DNA of 64,000 nucleotides, from contig JADNRX010000063.1 of NCBI GenBank assembly GCA_015501595.1, positions 1 through 64,000 on the forward strand, given 5' to 3'. The stretch's first letter is position 1, and the number at the start of each line of letters is the position of its first letter. Origin of the DNA: Hymenopellis radicata (lineage: Eukaryota; Basidiomycota; Agaricomycetes; Agaricales; Physalacriaceae). Positions 1 through 11,700 of the stretch are shown piece by piece. The translations under genes were made by a program, and so were the position numbers. The notes under the pieces are model-generated. The model was not told the origin of the DNA, ran no database searches, and worked only from the letters and a program-made list of their open reading frames with translations.

Positions 1-599
1 TATTATACTGACGAGCATTCAGTATCCATGTATCATGTATCTAACGAGGCCTCTACTGGTGCTTTTGAGCCGAACGTTTTAGCATTGGCGATCAGCTTAC
101 TTCAAACGTCGCAAGACGAACTACGTGGCTCAACGTAGGAAGGTGGTCCATTGTGAATCTGCGACCACGCTAGAACATCCGGGTTTTAATTTTTGAAGAT
201 GCCTTCCATCGAGCCTTCCAGCGTCGAGTACGGATACAGAGTCTAATAGCCTCGGACGAATCGTTCAGGAGAACCAACGAAGCGGCGTTTACGCGTCTCA
301 AAGCTTCTGAAGTCCATGCCTCACAGGTACCTGAAATTGCATGAAGTCCAGCCTCCTTGCAGCCTCCCCGACATCCCCAATTACTTGGCAAATGGACGGC
401 GATAAGTCGAAGAACAAGGACGTGGAGGCAACACTGACACGCCTTAGGAACTCCGGAGCCAAGTATGAACAATGCATCATACCTTGTCATGGACACACTG
501 CATCCGCACTTCCAGACGTCATTCTCGTCCGAGCAGAAGCCCTTGGAGCGTACATAAAGCCCTTCAGTACGTCGCCTTGCGCCCATCCTCCCCATTACA
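1..599. other. Upstream region, no gene supported
   Basis: Several overlapping open frames exist on both strands here, but none shows a recognisable domain, a clean intron pattern or a credible start. The last part probably holds the promoter and 5' leader of the lectin gene that follows. Confidence 0.4.
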
Positions 600-1129
600 A
601 TGTCCGTCGTATCCGGTACAACGTACAAGATCGTTAACGCCAAGTCGGGCACAGTCATAGATCTGTCCGGCGTGGATAATAAGACAAGTACGTGGTTTTT
701 TGAGCTGCGTCTTCATGGAACGCTTTCTGACATTGGGTTTCTGCAGTCATTGGCTACCCGGATCATAACGGTCCTAACCAGCAGTGGACACTGAACTGGA
801 TTGGCAATGCCTGGACGTTCCGCTCTGTGTCGTCAGGCCTCTACCTCGGCTTGGGTGGCGCCTCTGCGGACGGCACACGTCTTTTGGCTGTGAGCGACGC
901 AGTGCCATGGCATATCTGGCACGACGAGGTGGATGCGACTTCGTTTAGGTGAGCCTTTCGCTTCGGTTTAACGATACCTTACCCACTCAATGTTGCTAGG
1001 ATTTTTGCACCATTCACCAACTATAATCTCGACTTGTACAACTACGGAGACCCAGTCGCAGGAGATCCCATCACGTTGTGGTACAAGTGGAACGGTACCC
1101 ACCAGACTTGGAAGTTTGTGAGGGTCTGA
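600..1129 (+). CDS. Ricin B-type (beta-trefoil) lectin-like protein
   Basis: Carbohydrate-binding lectin of the ricin-B/beta-trefoil kind, about 145 residues, so a single trefoil. Three exons (600-687, 747-948, 1000-1129) join in frame across GT..AG introns of 59 and 51 bases. What is seen: an N-terminal TYKIVNAKSGTVIDLSG strand as in trefoil repeats, a QQW motif early in exon 2, a GLYLGLGG repeat, and an H-Q-T-W-K-F-V ending that matches the QxW signature of the last lobe. There is no signal peptide, as is common for fungal fruiting-body lectins, which are cytoplasmic and often defensive. The ligand cannot be read from the sequence. The start was chosen because it gives the trefoil at residue 1. 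Family assignment is fairly secure; role in defence is inference. Confidence 0.8.
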
Positions 1130-1638
1130 AGATGGGCGGGGAGAAATGGCCGCTGTACATTGTAGTCTACGACTTTTTATACCTATACCTCGATGCGAAC
1201 TCTGTTTGTCTGTATGCATTTATGGAACTTGAGCCTTGTTTGTCAAGCACTCTTTCCGTTCAACTACAACCATGGCAAAGCATACGCGCAAACCAGGCGA
1301 AACGATGACGGTTCCCATAACGTCTCGTCAAGCTAGTCGGATTTTGGCTGTTGTCCCAATGATAGTTGTTACCTCTTGTAAGCCAGACTCAACAATTCAT
1401 GATGGGTGCTAATGTAACGCTAGATGTGTTGTACAAGCGATTGGTTCTTGGGGAGCCTCAGAAAACATTACACAGGCCGCCAGAGACGGCTGTGGCTGCA
1501 AGTAGAGAGGAACGAGAGCGGCATTGAATTTCGGAGGCAACGGAAAATGCGTGAATGTTTGTCTATAGCTAGCGGCTCTCTGCATCTTTTCCTCACAGTT
1601 CCTTTGCAGGCAAATACAGTACTGAAACATCTGCTCAT

Positions 1639-2115
1639 CTATTTTGACTGCTCGCTGGCCGGGATGATACGCGTGCCGGGTATTCTGGCGGGATTGAATG
1701 AGCGGTCGCAGTCGGCGTACGCGGCTCCTGCGCCGAATCCAGTAGATAATGCGATGGGCCATGTCCGTCCTGTGGTAGATATTGAATACGAGGCGAAGAG
1801 GTACAGGGGAAGACAAACGCCGGAACAGAATGACAGAAGCTACAACGCCTGCGCCGAAGCCTACACCGCTGAAAATCGCCGTCAGTCAATGTGAATGGGT
1901 GCAAATATGCTGCAAAAACGCACGCCTTGACCAGGAAATCGGCCACTTGAGTTTCCGTTAGTTTCCGCGAACAACATGGGCGATGAACCACGACATACTG
2001 CACCGGTCATACTGGCGCATATAATCACTTTAAATGGCTGTGAATACTAAAGTATATTGCGTACCTTCTGGCCGAGAATATCCTCGCTGGAAACAGGCTT
2101 GGTGGTCGTCGACAT
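1639..2115 (-). CDS. MIC10: MICOS complex subunit MIC10
   Basis: Small inner-mitochondrial-membrane hairpin protein that bends cristae-junction membranes in the MICOS complex. Five exons on the minus strand (2115-2065, 2011-1999, 1945-1924, 1868-1819, 1769-1639) encode 88 residues; the exons of 13 and 22 bases make it invisible as an open frame. What is seen: an N-terminal SEDILGQKYDRC stretch, then a glycine-rich membrane segment GVGFGAGVVASVILF followed by RRR, then a second segment with TGFGAGAAYADC and a conserved-looking DRSFNPARIPG tail. The two G-x-G-x-G motifs in two short membrane spans separated by an arginine turn are the MIC10 hallmark. All intron borders are GT..AG and keep phase. 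It is head-to-head with BRO1, about 140 bases apart, so the two may share a promoter region. Confidence 0.88.
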
Positions 2116-2258
2116 GGGTGTCAAGAGTAGAGATTTGCCGTGTCCGGCACTGACGCTTGCTTGACTCTGTACCATCACCGACCTACTCAGCGAGGCCTGC
2201 GCAGCTCGCAGTCTCTGGACTATATAACTACCATTCGACGAGTCGTGCTGTGCACAAG

Positions 2259-5200
2259 ATGGCTAACCAATCGCCCATGATATCGATACCGCGAAAGGCG
2301 ACGGAGGAAGTGGACTGGACGTCCCCCATCCGGTCTCTCATTGCTCAGTCATACGGAGAGAGTCCGGATAACTATGCTGCAGAATGCGCTGCGCTCCAGA
2401 GATGCAGACAGGACGCCGTTCGCGGTGCCGGGAGTGACACGACTGGTGGGGTCTACTGCTGCCACGCATATAGGCTACATCTAATTGTCTACAGCTCGCG
2501 ATTTATTGTACAAGTACTTTGGACAGCTCGAACTGCTGGAGCTTAGATTCGCTGAGATTCGAGTCAACTTTCCTTGGAAGGATGCTTTCACCAACAAACT
2601 CACGACACAGACATCCATTGCGTATGAAAAGGCGTCCATATTATTCCAGATAGCGAGCACCCACTCTGCCATCGCATCTTCCCAGAGTAGATCCGATCCG
2701 GAGGGCCTCAAACGGGCATTCACATACTTCAAGACCTGCGCGGGCATGTTGACCTATATAAACGAGAACTTTCTCCACGCCCCCTCCACCGATCTCAGTC
2801 GAGAGGTCATCAAGTTCCTCGTCGGCGTCATTCTCGCGCAGGCCACCGAAGTCTTTTTCGAAAAATGCACGGACGAGAAGAAGAGCAGCGCGCTTGTGTC
2901 CAAGATTGGCGCCCAGACCGCTTCCATGTACGCTACACTCACGGACGAGGTTAAAGAGTTTATGGGAAAGGGCATCTTTGACCGGAACTGGATCACACTC
3001 ATCCAGATAAAGGCAAAGTACTTTTCGTCGCTCGCTCATTACCACCGTGGCCTTGCGGATTCGGCGGCCAGCAAATACGGCGAAGCGCTTGTGCGCTTTA
3101 ACCTTGCCGAGTCGCTTGCCAAGGAGGCTTCACGCGCAGCTTCGTCCTTCTCTTCTGGCTTCGTCTCAACCATGTCCCCTACTCTTCCCTCCGACGCCGG
3201 CTCTGCCTAGCTGACCGCATGAAAGGTCACCTTGCTATCGTCAGCGAGAAGAGGAACGAATCTAATCGAGAGAATGACCTCATCTATAACGCTATTCTAC
3301 CTGCGCCGGAAGCGCTTCCCCAGATTGACAAAACTGCGGTGGCGACACCCATTCCCATTCAGGAAGTGTATGGTACACCGGAGGTTCAGAAGACGATTGG
3401 ACAGGATCTGTTTATTCGGTTGATACCGCTCAGTGTGCATGAGAGTGCAAGTGTGTACTCTGAGGAGAAGGCCAAGCTTGTTAGAGGAGAGGTGGAGAAG
3501 GCTGAACTCGCCGAAGTCGAAGTGACAAGTGCACTCGATGAAATGGGCGTTAAAGAGGGGTTGAAGAGGTTCCGAGCCATGGCTGAAGGGGAAGTAGGTG
3601 GGGAGGATGAGATTCCTCTCGATGTTCGGCGCTGGCGAGATGACATTGCTGTCATCGAGGAGCGCGAAAGTGTACCCACTCTCGTGGCCCAACTCGGCCG
3701 ACTGAAAAGCACCGTCGGGCAGCAATTGGAGTCCCTTTCGCAAGAGCTTGACACGGAGTCTAGGAGTTGCGAGATGATGCGCGTCAAGTACGAACACCTG
3801 TGGACGCAAGAGCCCTCTGCTGGTGTTGCCAAGTCTTTCCGGCAGGACATTAAAGCCCACTTTGGCTCCCTCGAGGCCGCTGCGCCCTCTGACCAGCAAG
3901 TGGCGACAATGTGGCAATCAGTGCAAGGGGACATTGGATTGCTGTTGAGTCCTAATCTGGAGGATGTATTCAGGGCGAGCACTGAACGCGGCGGAAATGT
4001 TCGAGAGAGTCTATTGGATCTGGATATCAGTGGCGAGGTCGATGACGCCCAGGAGAGGGCCAAGATCAGGAGCTTTGTCGTGGAGATTGATCAGCGTCTG
4101 GGTAAACTGAACAAGATTTCCAGAGAACGCAACGAGGTGCTGAAGGACCTGAAGGAGAAAGTCAGCGGCCTTTTCACATAATACCCGCTCTCATCCTAAC
4201 TTGATTTGCCTTAGATTCAGAACGACGACGTTTCTCATCTTTTGCTTCTCAATCGACGCAATGCCACTGTGGAACCGACGTTGTTTGCCGCAGAATTGGA
4301 GAAATTCCGACCTTTCCAACAGCGTTTGGAAGGCACGACGCACGTCCAAATTCTGACGCTTCAGGAAATTGCTGGTTTCTGGAAGGCGCTGAAAGACCTT
4401 GCAGGCCGTGGGCCCGGAGCACGCAAATGGGACGAGCGCGAAAAGCGGAAGAAGGAGACGATTCGTCGCTTTTCTAGGACGAGAGACATCTACATGGAGG
4501 TTCGAGATGGCTTGGCGTGAGTTTCCCTGCCTCCATGTGGTCGTCCTAGCTGACTTTGTCGTAGGAAAGGACTTCAGTTTTACAATGATCTGACCGGCTT
4601 GGTCAACAGCCTTCAGGGCAACGTCAAGTCTTTCGTGGCTGATCGAACGAAAGAGAAGGACAACCTCGTGTCTCAACTTGAGGTTCAGAAGCGCCTTTCG
4701 TCCGCTGCACCTCCAATAGCGGCTAAGCCTCCTGTACCGCCACCGCCACCCTCGTCGTCCAGCCTTGCTTCGTCGTTTTCTTCGATGAGCATGAACGACA
4801 AACCATGGCAGTCCCAATCCCCGCCGCCTCCGCCCCAATCCCAATATCCATCGTCTTATAATTCCACGCCACCGCCTTCACATCAACGGTCGTACTCGAC
4901 TTCCCAGGCATCATATAATGCACCCTCACCATCGCAAAACCAAGGCTACTCCACTCCGCCCCTCCGCCTCAACACGCTCGGCAGATGTCTATGTCTAATT
5001 ATCTGCCTCCACCACCTCCTCAACCGAGCTACTCTAGTCCACCGCCTCAGCAGCCCCAGAACGATCCGTACGCTAATTTAGCCATGTTCGGCAGCTCGTT
5101 CCAAGCGACGCCCTCGGCCCCGCCGCCTCCACCTCCACAACAGTATCAGGCGCCTCCTCCGCCACCATCGCAGCAATATCAATCGCCGCCGCCTCCGCAG

Positions 5201-5482
5201 CAGCAATATCAATCGCATCCTCCCCCGCAGCAACAACAGCAGTACGCGCCCCAACAGCAGCAGCAGCAGCAATGGCACCAGTATCAGAATCCGCCACCGC
5301 AACAACAATACCCGTCACCTCAGCAGTATTCGTCGGTGCCGCCGCCACCGCAGCAGCCGCAGTATCAGAGCCAGAATCAGTGGATGCCTCCTCCGCCTGC
5401 GCCGCTGTCTTATCAAAGTCAGAACCAGAATCCGAATGCCAGTCAGTATGGAGGATATCAGCAGTATGGACAAGGGCGGTAA
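2259..5482 (+). CDS. BRO1: BRO1-domain ESCRT-associated protein (BRO1/ALIX), with two apparent frameshifts
   Basis: ESCRT-III-associated adaptor acting at endosomes in multivesicular-body sorting and deubiquitinase recruitment. Exon 1 starts at 2259; introns at 2446-2494, 4161-4214 and 4517-4564. Order: BRO1 domain (from PMISIPRKATEEVDW onwards, with SYGESPDNYAAECAALQRCR and LLYKYFGQLELLELRF), a coiled V-like domain, and a long Pro/Gln-rich tail (about 4720-5482) with many YQ-x-PPPP repeats that can bind SH3/UEV-type partners. The frame breaks twice: near 3208, where the frame resumes as ADRMKGHLAIV, and near 4957 in a C-rich run inside the proline tail. Both breaks need one missing base, and no consensus intron fits either. 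A PalA/RIM20 paralogue is the alternative, but the proline-rich tail favours BRO1. Marked as one gene because both sides are collinear with the family. Confidence 0.85.
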
Positions 5483-5744
5483 TACAATGCGATTGGGAAT
5501 GTGTATCAGTGTACAGTATGTATGTCTATTTACGTCGTGCAATGTGACAATGGAATGGATGGGGTATGATTCGGAGTAGTAGCGCTGAGGCGAGGTCAAG
5601 GATAGTCGGCAAAAGAGCGGTTGGATGTAAGATGGGATTAGGATGAATCTCGTTAGCTTAGGATGTGAATACGCGCTGACGAAGAAGCAAGAACGAATGT
5701 GGCGCAAATTCTGTACACATGTGATGATTGTGAACATTTGTTAT
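5483..5744. other. BRO1 3' flank
   Basis: Sequence between the BRO1 stop and the tRNA-Ala gene. It has T/A-rich stretches fitting a 3' untranslated region; no gene is seen. Confidence 0.4.
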
Positions 5745-5825
5745 GGGCTCTTGGCACAGGGGTAGCGCGCACGCTTCGCATTTGTCGTTTGCGTGAGGTC
5801 GTGGGTTCAATTCCCACAGTGTCCA
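5745..5825 (+). tRNA. tRNA-Ala (CGC) with 9-base intron
   Basis: Cloverleaf folded by eye. The anticodon stem is five perfect pairs (CACGC/GCGTG), its loop reads TTCGCA plus an insert of about 9 bases just 3' of the anticodon, and the T arm is perfect (GTGGG-TTCAATT-CCCAC). Anticodon CGC specifies alanine. The acceptor stem has a G-T and one T-T mismatch, and the D stem an A-C mismatch, so it could be a decayed copy. The discriminator base is A. The intron position (after 37) is canonical for nuclear tRNAs. Confidence 0.72.
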
Positions 5826-5971
5826 ATTCTTTTGCCTCTGCGCACCGAATGAACATTTATTATTATTTAAGTACTGTAGAGGTTGACAGAAAATGTGTTT
5901 CATTAAGAGAAGTATCTAGTGGTACAAGTTTTGTTTTATCTTGGTACTGCGCCACTTTCCCTATCTGCGAT

Positions 5972-6494
5972 CTAACGCCCCACTTCACCCCATGTGTACT
6001 GGACTCGCGGTCTCAGCCCTATAACACCACCTCCCTTTCCATCCCACCCAGCAATATGCGCCCGGCATACAGGACATCTATGGATCATTAGAGGTTGTTG
6101 ACAAAAGCAGATGAAAGTATCACCGAGGTGTTCGGTCCTCAGCAGTTCTCAGGGCGATCGCAACAGCGTTGAACAAACAGGCCCCGCAACTGACATGCCC
6201 GCAAGGAGTCAATGTCGCGTTAGTAGGGGGCGAGAAGCAAATGGGACATGCGAAAGCCGAGAGACCATTACTAGGTCCCTCCGTAGAGTGTGATTCGTCA
6301 ATGAGTGGTGGGATCTCTTCAACAACTACAGATTCAGATGGCAGGCGAGGGTTCTGGTCCGCATTGAAAGGGCCTGCGGGTGAATTTGGCTTTGCAGAGG
6401 CGGAACGACGCGCCAATCTGCTTGCTGTGGAGGACTGTTGGCGTGCGCTGAGGTTCCTGTCGGTCAACGGAGCAGGTAATGGATCGTCCGTCAT
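5972..6494 (-). CDS. RING-finger protein (C3HC4), putative E3 ubiquitin ligase
   Basis: About 158 residues in two exons (6494-6124 and 6077-5972) joined by a 46-base intron. The N-terminal 85 residues are low-complexity, Ser/Arg/Pro-rich. A RING follows: FACPICFSPP, then PCGHVSC-GAC, then CPVCR supplied by the second exon, giving the C-x2-C ... C-x-H-x3-C-x2-C ... C-x2-C zinc ligand set. The intron falls exactly between the third and fourth ligand pairs. RING proteins of this size act as E3 ligases, some SLX8/RNF4-like in the nucleus; nothing here fixes the substrate. Convergent with the tRNA/BRO1 side and divergent from the SHO1-like gene, whose start is only 84 bases away. Confidence 0.72.
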
Positions 6495-6578
6495 GAGTGA
6501 GAAATTTTACACAGCCACCGTTGATGTTGATCGTCACGTTCTTGAGGGAAGGTTGAAGTTGGACGTTCAACATTGTTC

Positions 6579-7662
6579 ATGATGTTCCGTGAGGCCTTCA
6601 GATACGCCACTTTATCGGTGGCTATGGTATGTACAATCGTGAAAACCCTTCATGCACCCTGATTTCATGCCGTGCAGGTGGTTTGGATACTTGCTCTCAT
6701 TGCTCAGGTATATGTCAATGTCAGCTGTGCGTGCACTCTTTTTTCACGTCCAAGTACGCTACCTATCTCTTGTTAGTTGGTCGAGAGGCAGTCGGGATCA
6801 TGTGGTTCGCGATCGCACTGCAACTCTTTCTCAATATGGGCGTCGCGTACAGCATCCGGAAACGCGATCACCAGACCACCGTCGCCCATTTCGCGTCGAT
6901 TGGCGTTGTCCTCGGTGCCATAGGTGTGGACAAAACGGTCTTTGAGACAAATGGCCGTCAGCGAACGATGGCTGCTGCTTGGCTGATCCTCACCGTTATC
7001 GACATTCTGTGGGTGCTTGATTTCTCACGAAACCGTGCGATAGCCGCCTCTTCTCCGAGCCTGCCACGTTCGCTAGGCTCTGAAGATGGAATTAGCCCCA
7101 TTGTGGTGGATCACTCTGGGCAGATCGTGCCTACTCTCGATACGCCGATATATAGGACGTTGCCCATCATTACGGAAAAGAGTACCTCTTCCTCCCTAGG
7201 GAGGACTCAACCGAGAGAGAGCGATATTCTTTCGGTACGCCTTCCATTTCAATGATATGGTCTTCTGTTGCTGCTTGACACACCACAGACAGCTTCACGT
7301 CTCGATGTCAAGAGCACATCCTTATTAACCGTGCCGACCATTTCGACTAACGACAGCAGCCCCAGACCTACACGTTACGCGCAGAAGCGTTATACGGATG
7401 TTCGTTGCTTCATTTCTTCTCTGCCGCAGCTCTTTGAACGCGGTGTCTTCCCAGATGTTCGCTCTCCGGACGACGAGCAAGAGCTCAGCTTCAAACAGGG
7501 CGAAATCCTTTGGGTTGCTCAGCACCACGGCGCCAAATGGTGGCCGGCCAAGAAGAGTGATGGCGCTACAGGAAGTAAGTGATACTGATGACCATTCAAT
7601 AGACGTGATGTTTATCTCTACTTTTAGTTGTTCCTTCAAATTATGTTCGGCTTTTGGCTTGA
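6579..7662 (+). CDS. SHO1: SHO1-like osmosensor: four-TM protein with C-terminal SH3 domain
   Basis: Plasma-membrane adaptor of the HOG osmostress MAPK branch. Seven exons: 6579-6626, 6678-6726, 6777-7234, 7289-7306, 7357-7399, 7455-7574, 7628-7662; all splice sites are GT..AG and phases match. What is seen: four hydrophobic segments in the first 130 residues, including AVGIMWFAIALQLFLNMGVAY and AAAWLILTVIDILWVLDF, a Ser-rich linker, and an SH3 domain with ALYGY, DEQELSFKQGEIL, WWPAKK and GIVPSNYV, i.e. the ALYDY, RT-loop acidic, WW and SNYV signatures in order. In yeast this SH3 binds proline-rich Pbs2. The SH3 is split over three exons. Start: the first of two adjacent ATGs; the second (6582) is equally possible. 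Confidence 0.85.
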
Positions 7663-8777
7663 CCATCAGTCTTCCATGTCGGTTCGAGAACGCCGATAAG
7701 AGTGTGGCGCAGATTATTCGATGCACCGCCTCATGAGGTCGATTATTTGTATTGCCACAGCTTTTCGTTGCTTGTACGCTGTACCATAGCTATGTAGGAT
7801 ATTGAACCTATGTTTACTCGCGACATCATCGGACATTCAGACACTGGAACAGCAGCTTGTATCTAAGAGCAAAGATACGACTGAACTGTCGTTTGATTCA
7901 ACTGCTCTCGACGTGATTGAGCAACATTAATCACGTCTATCGAGTGGTGTAGCGCCGAGCACCATCGCTGCGAGCCGAAGCTGTTAATATACGACAAGTA
8001 CACTAGCGCGATGAGCTGACGGAGAGGCCTCAAAAGATGCGCGGCCGCGGTCCACGGCAGCGCCTGGGACGAGACGAATCGTATTAAGGTCTTTTAAAAA
8101 AGTGCTTCGGAAGCGAGTATCAATCCTGTCAGTCGTGGACGTGCGTATCGCGCAGCTTGTTCTATATCTGCCGCCTGTCTGCATCGCCCCGTATGAAGCG
8201 TGGCGCAGACGCGGCTTGACGGCCGGCTGAGACAATGAGTCAGTTTACGCATCTGCATCTTCAACTTGATTGATAGAATGTGGCGCAGTTTTGCACATGT
8301 GGAACGCACTACCCTGGTACAAGTGGGGTCGACATGTTTTCTCCAAACGCGGTTCGAGGCTCGCGGTCGAATTCGAGCAGCGCGGTCCATGAACATGGCT
8401 ATGTACGATATTGAGCAAAACCCTATCTATCCTGCAGTGCGACCGGCAAAACGACGTCGTTCGAGGCAGAGCAGACGCGATGTTTGGATTTGTTTGCTGC
8501 ACCATCCGTGGCGTAGCATAGATTCTCGTCGGTCGCATTCCATTCTTGCTTTCACGCCACGACGCGATTCCGTGCGCGACGCTCCGCCCCTCTCCAACGC
8601 CATGCGCTACCACGAGCGTAACATCTCCGGACGTACTATTCAAGGACAACAGTATATGGCGGGTCCTGCCTCGAGGCCTTCTTCTCACAGCACTGAAAGC
8701 CTCCGAGCGCTAAATGGAATGATGTAATTTCCGTGCCCATAAAGCCCGGTAGATCTCTGACTATCAATGCTGGCACC
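7663..8777. other. Long intergenic stretch before the kinase gene
   Basis: An open frame on + covers 8266-8727 and others run on -, but none has a recognised domain. The part from about 8602 could be a 5' exon of the downstream kinase gene, since it is Ser/Arg-rich and open, but no confident splice joins it. Otherwise nothing is seen. Confidence 0.35.
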
Positions 8778-11700
8778 ATGACCACCATCCACTGCTTGCG
8801 ATCGTCGAGACATGGCCCAAAAATTCCTGAGAGGCTTTGCCTTACAAACGAAACACCACGTTCAGACGAGCCGACGCAGACGGCACACCTGCTACCGCCT
8901 GATCCCTCTTTGGAACGCAGACGCAAGAAGCAGGAGAAGCTCAACAAGCCTCTCCCGCCAACACCTCTTGCGAATATGAATTCCCAACTCCCGGTAAAGG
9001 CATTGGATATTCCAAGTCGTGAGTCGACTCGTTTGTCAAGAAAAGACGCGTCTGATCTCGGTGTTGTAGTTCTACCGCGTAGTGTGAGTCAACCATTCGC
9101 GTACGCTGCGCACAGAAACATACTGAATCGGGAGACGTTCTGCTGCAGGTCTGCAAGGTACAGTGAGCTGTACGCGTCGTTTCGCGTTACTAAATCGACA
9201 TATGCACAGCACCTTCATCGTCTTGTACAGCAAGAATTCAAGACCGTTCTGCATCAACAGTAGGTCAAACACTGCTCCACCCCTCCCGCCTTAACCGTAA
9301 TCAGATATCACGCGATGGTCCACGAATTCAACCTAGTTCCGCCATCAAACGCAGTGCTCAGTTTGTTAAGAAGTCGGTCATATCAGAACCGGCTGGATGA
9401 GGTATGCAAGTCAATTTTTCGTTAGCTCCAATTCACCAATTGCTGGCAATTTAGATTCTCAAGGAATTCGATCTGGATCGTTACTATGCCCTCACACTGA
9501 AAGTCATCGACGCGAAGAACAAGGACTCCATACGTATGATTAAGCTAGTCCATCACATAACGCAGTCGGACGCAGAACAGAACGAAGCCCTCAGCCTAGA
9601 CGATAATACTACCGACGATGTTCTGGATATCTTGCAAGAGGTATGCATCAACTAACGTACTTATTCTTTACTAATCCTGCACCAGATACTAGATGCTAAT
9701 CAAGGGGAAGACGAGTATCGAGTAGAAATGAAGCGGCTGATGAGCAAGCTTGTGAAGAAAGCATCAGGGTTACCGGATACAATGTTCATATCCGGCGTAG
9801 CTCTTCCACGGGGTCAATGCAGCCTTGGAGGCACTTTCGGCGACATATACAAGACACTGTATAGGGATCAGCCTGTCGCTCTCAAATTTCTTCGTATACT
9901 TGGATCCTCGCCGGCCGAGAAGCGGAGGACATGTAAAGTAAGCGCTATGTCCCAGTGGTCTGTTACTCTTGATAACAACCGATATATAGAAATTCTACAA
10001 AGAGGCACTTGTTTGGCGGAAGCTGGACTTCAAATACGTACTTCCCTTCCTTGGCGTAGACACCGAAAACATTCCTGGCAGACCGTGTATGGTCTCGCCC
10101 TGGATGGTCAATGGAAATGCGCACGACTTCGTCAAGAATCATCCCAAAATGAATGTTGACAAACTGGTAGATATTTCATGGTTACTACTTCAAGCCTTTT
10201 CTGAATAAATTGCAGCTCTTCGAAATCGCTCAAGGTATCCAGTATCTTCATTCAAAACTTGTTGTGCACGGTGATATCAAAGGCGTAGGTTCAACCTTTC
10301 CATTGCACATTTTCATATTCTAACATTGCGGTAGCTCAATATCTTGATTGACGAACAGTGGCATCCACGATTAGCGGACTTCGGGCTGACCATCTGGGCA
10401 GATGTGAGCAAACAAGACACGACTCAGCGCGGTGGTACGGTGCGCTGGATGGCCCCCGAGCTCCTTCACCCGGCATCATTCGGTCAAGAAGACAGCCAAC
10501 GGACGTTCGCGACAGATGTCTACGCGTATGGTTGCGTCTGCTTGGAGGTAAAACTCTACTTCGTCTAGTGTATTACTGTTTTCTGATCCGACTTCGTAGT
10601 TGCATACTCGTGACAAGCCTTTTCACGACATTCAATCCGAAGGCGTTGTTTCAGTCAAGGTAGCGAAGGGCGAACGCCCTCAAAGACCCACAGACCCACC
10701 GTTCTCGGACGAGCTGTGGAATCTCGTGAAAGCATGTTGGCATCAAGACCCAGAAATGCGCCCACAGTCGCTGGAGACTGTCGAAGTTTTGCGCACGATA
10801 TTCAGGAAATCCGCTGTGGAAGGTGGCCTCGACGGATTGCTTAGGTCAGGCGCTGCATCTTCAGTCGGAGAACACTCCGGTACAGAGAGACGCAGCCTCA
10901 CAACCATCTTCACGGGGCCCCTTCAGGACGAACCAGATGAGATCCATAAAGATGCGAGATTGCAGACCCAGCTGGAGTTGGCCTTACTTCAGATTCGACG
11001 GCACGCTGATCCGAATCGCGCGTACATCAAAAAGCGTAAACTTCATAAAGGGTAACCTTCTTTTGTCTCTTAAAAGTTAAACACTGCTGATCACGCCGTT
11101 CTTCCTTTACAGCTTCTCAGTACGAGTGTCCCTCGCCAAAACCACTTTCAATACTACGGTCACTATCAAGCAAATCAATATCGAGACACAGATCAAGTCG
11201 AAGTTGATTGACCTTGTCAACGAATTCACGGCGCTTCGATTTCTTCATGAAGATAACCTCGTTGGGTACCTAGACATGTTCCGCTACGACGGCGATTTGT
11301 GGGTGGTCCAGGACGACATATCCGAAACCATAACACTCAGGCAAGTCCTCAAGACGTCAAGCAACGAAGTCGAAAGGAGGGAGCCGTTCATGTTGAAGAT
11401 TCTACCTTGCATTCTGCAAGGACTCGATTATCTACATCGCCACCGTATAGCCCACGGATACCTAGGGGTCGTCGATGTCATCTTCACCAAGACTGCCCGC
11501 GTGCGCCTACGTGAGTTTTGCTTGATGTTACCACAAGTTATGGCTCATTTCCTTAATAGGGCTCTGCGCGATGTTTCCTGACCAGCCAACTATGCGGAGG
11601 CCGAGAATATTGCCTCCGGAGATTAACGTTGGGACACCCTACGGGCCTGAGGCGGACATATGGAATCTGGGATTGTTGATTGTTGGTGCGTCCCAATCTC

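Noticed and set aside
170..658. 162-residue minus-strand frame overlapping the lectin start
   Set aside because: No domain, odd composition, overlaps the better supported lectin exon 1.
3130..3245. Intron to explain the first BRO1 break
   Set aside because: All GT..AG pairs tried either have poor donors, remove conserved sequence or fail the phase.
5073..5348. Ala/Val/Leu-rich minus-strand frames opposite the BRO1 tail
   Set aside because: They are the complement of the Pro/Gln codon repeats of BRO1; artefact of low complexity.
8266..8727. 153-residue plus frame as a separate gene
   Set aside because: No domain and Arg/Ser-rich composition; at most a 5' exon of the kinase gene.
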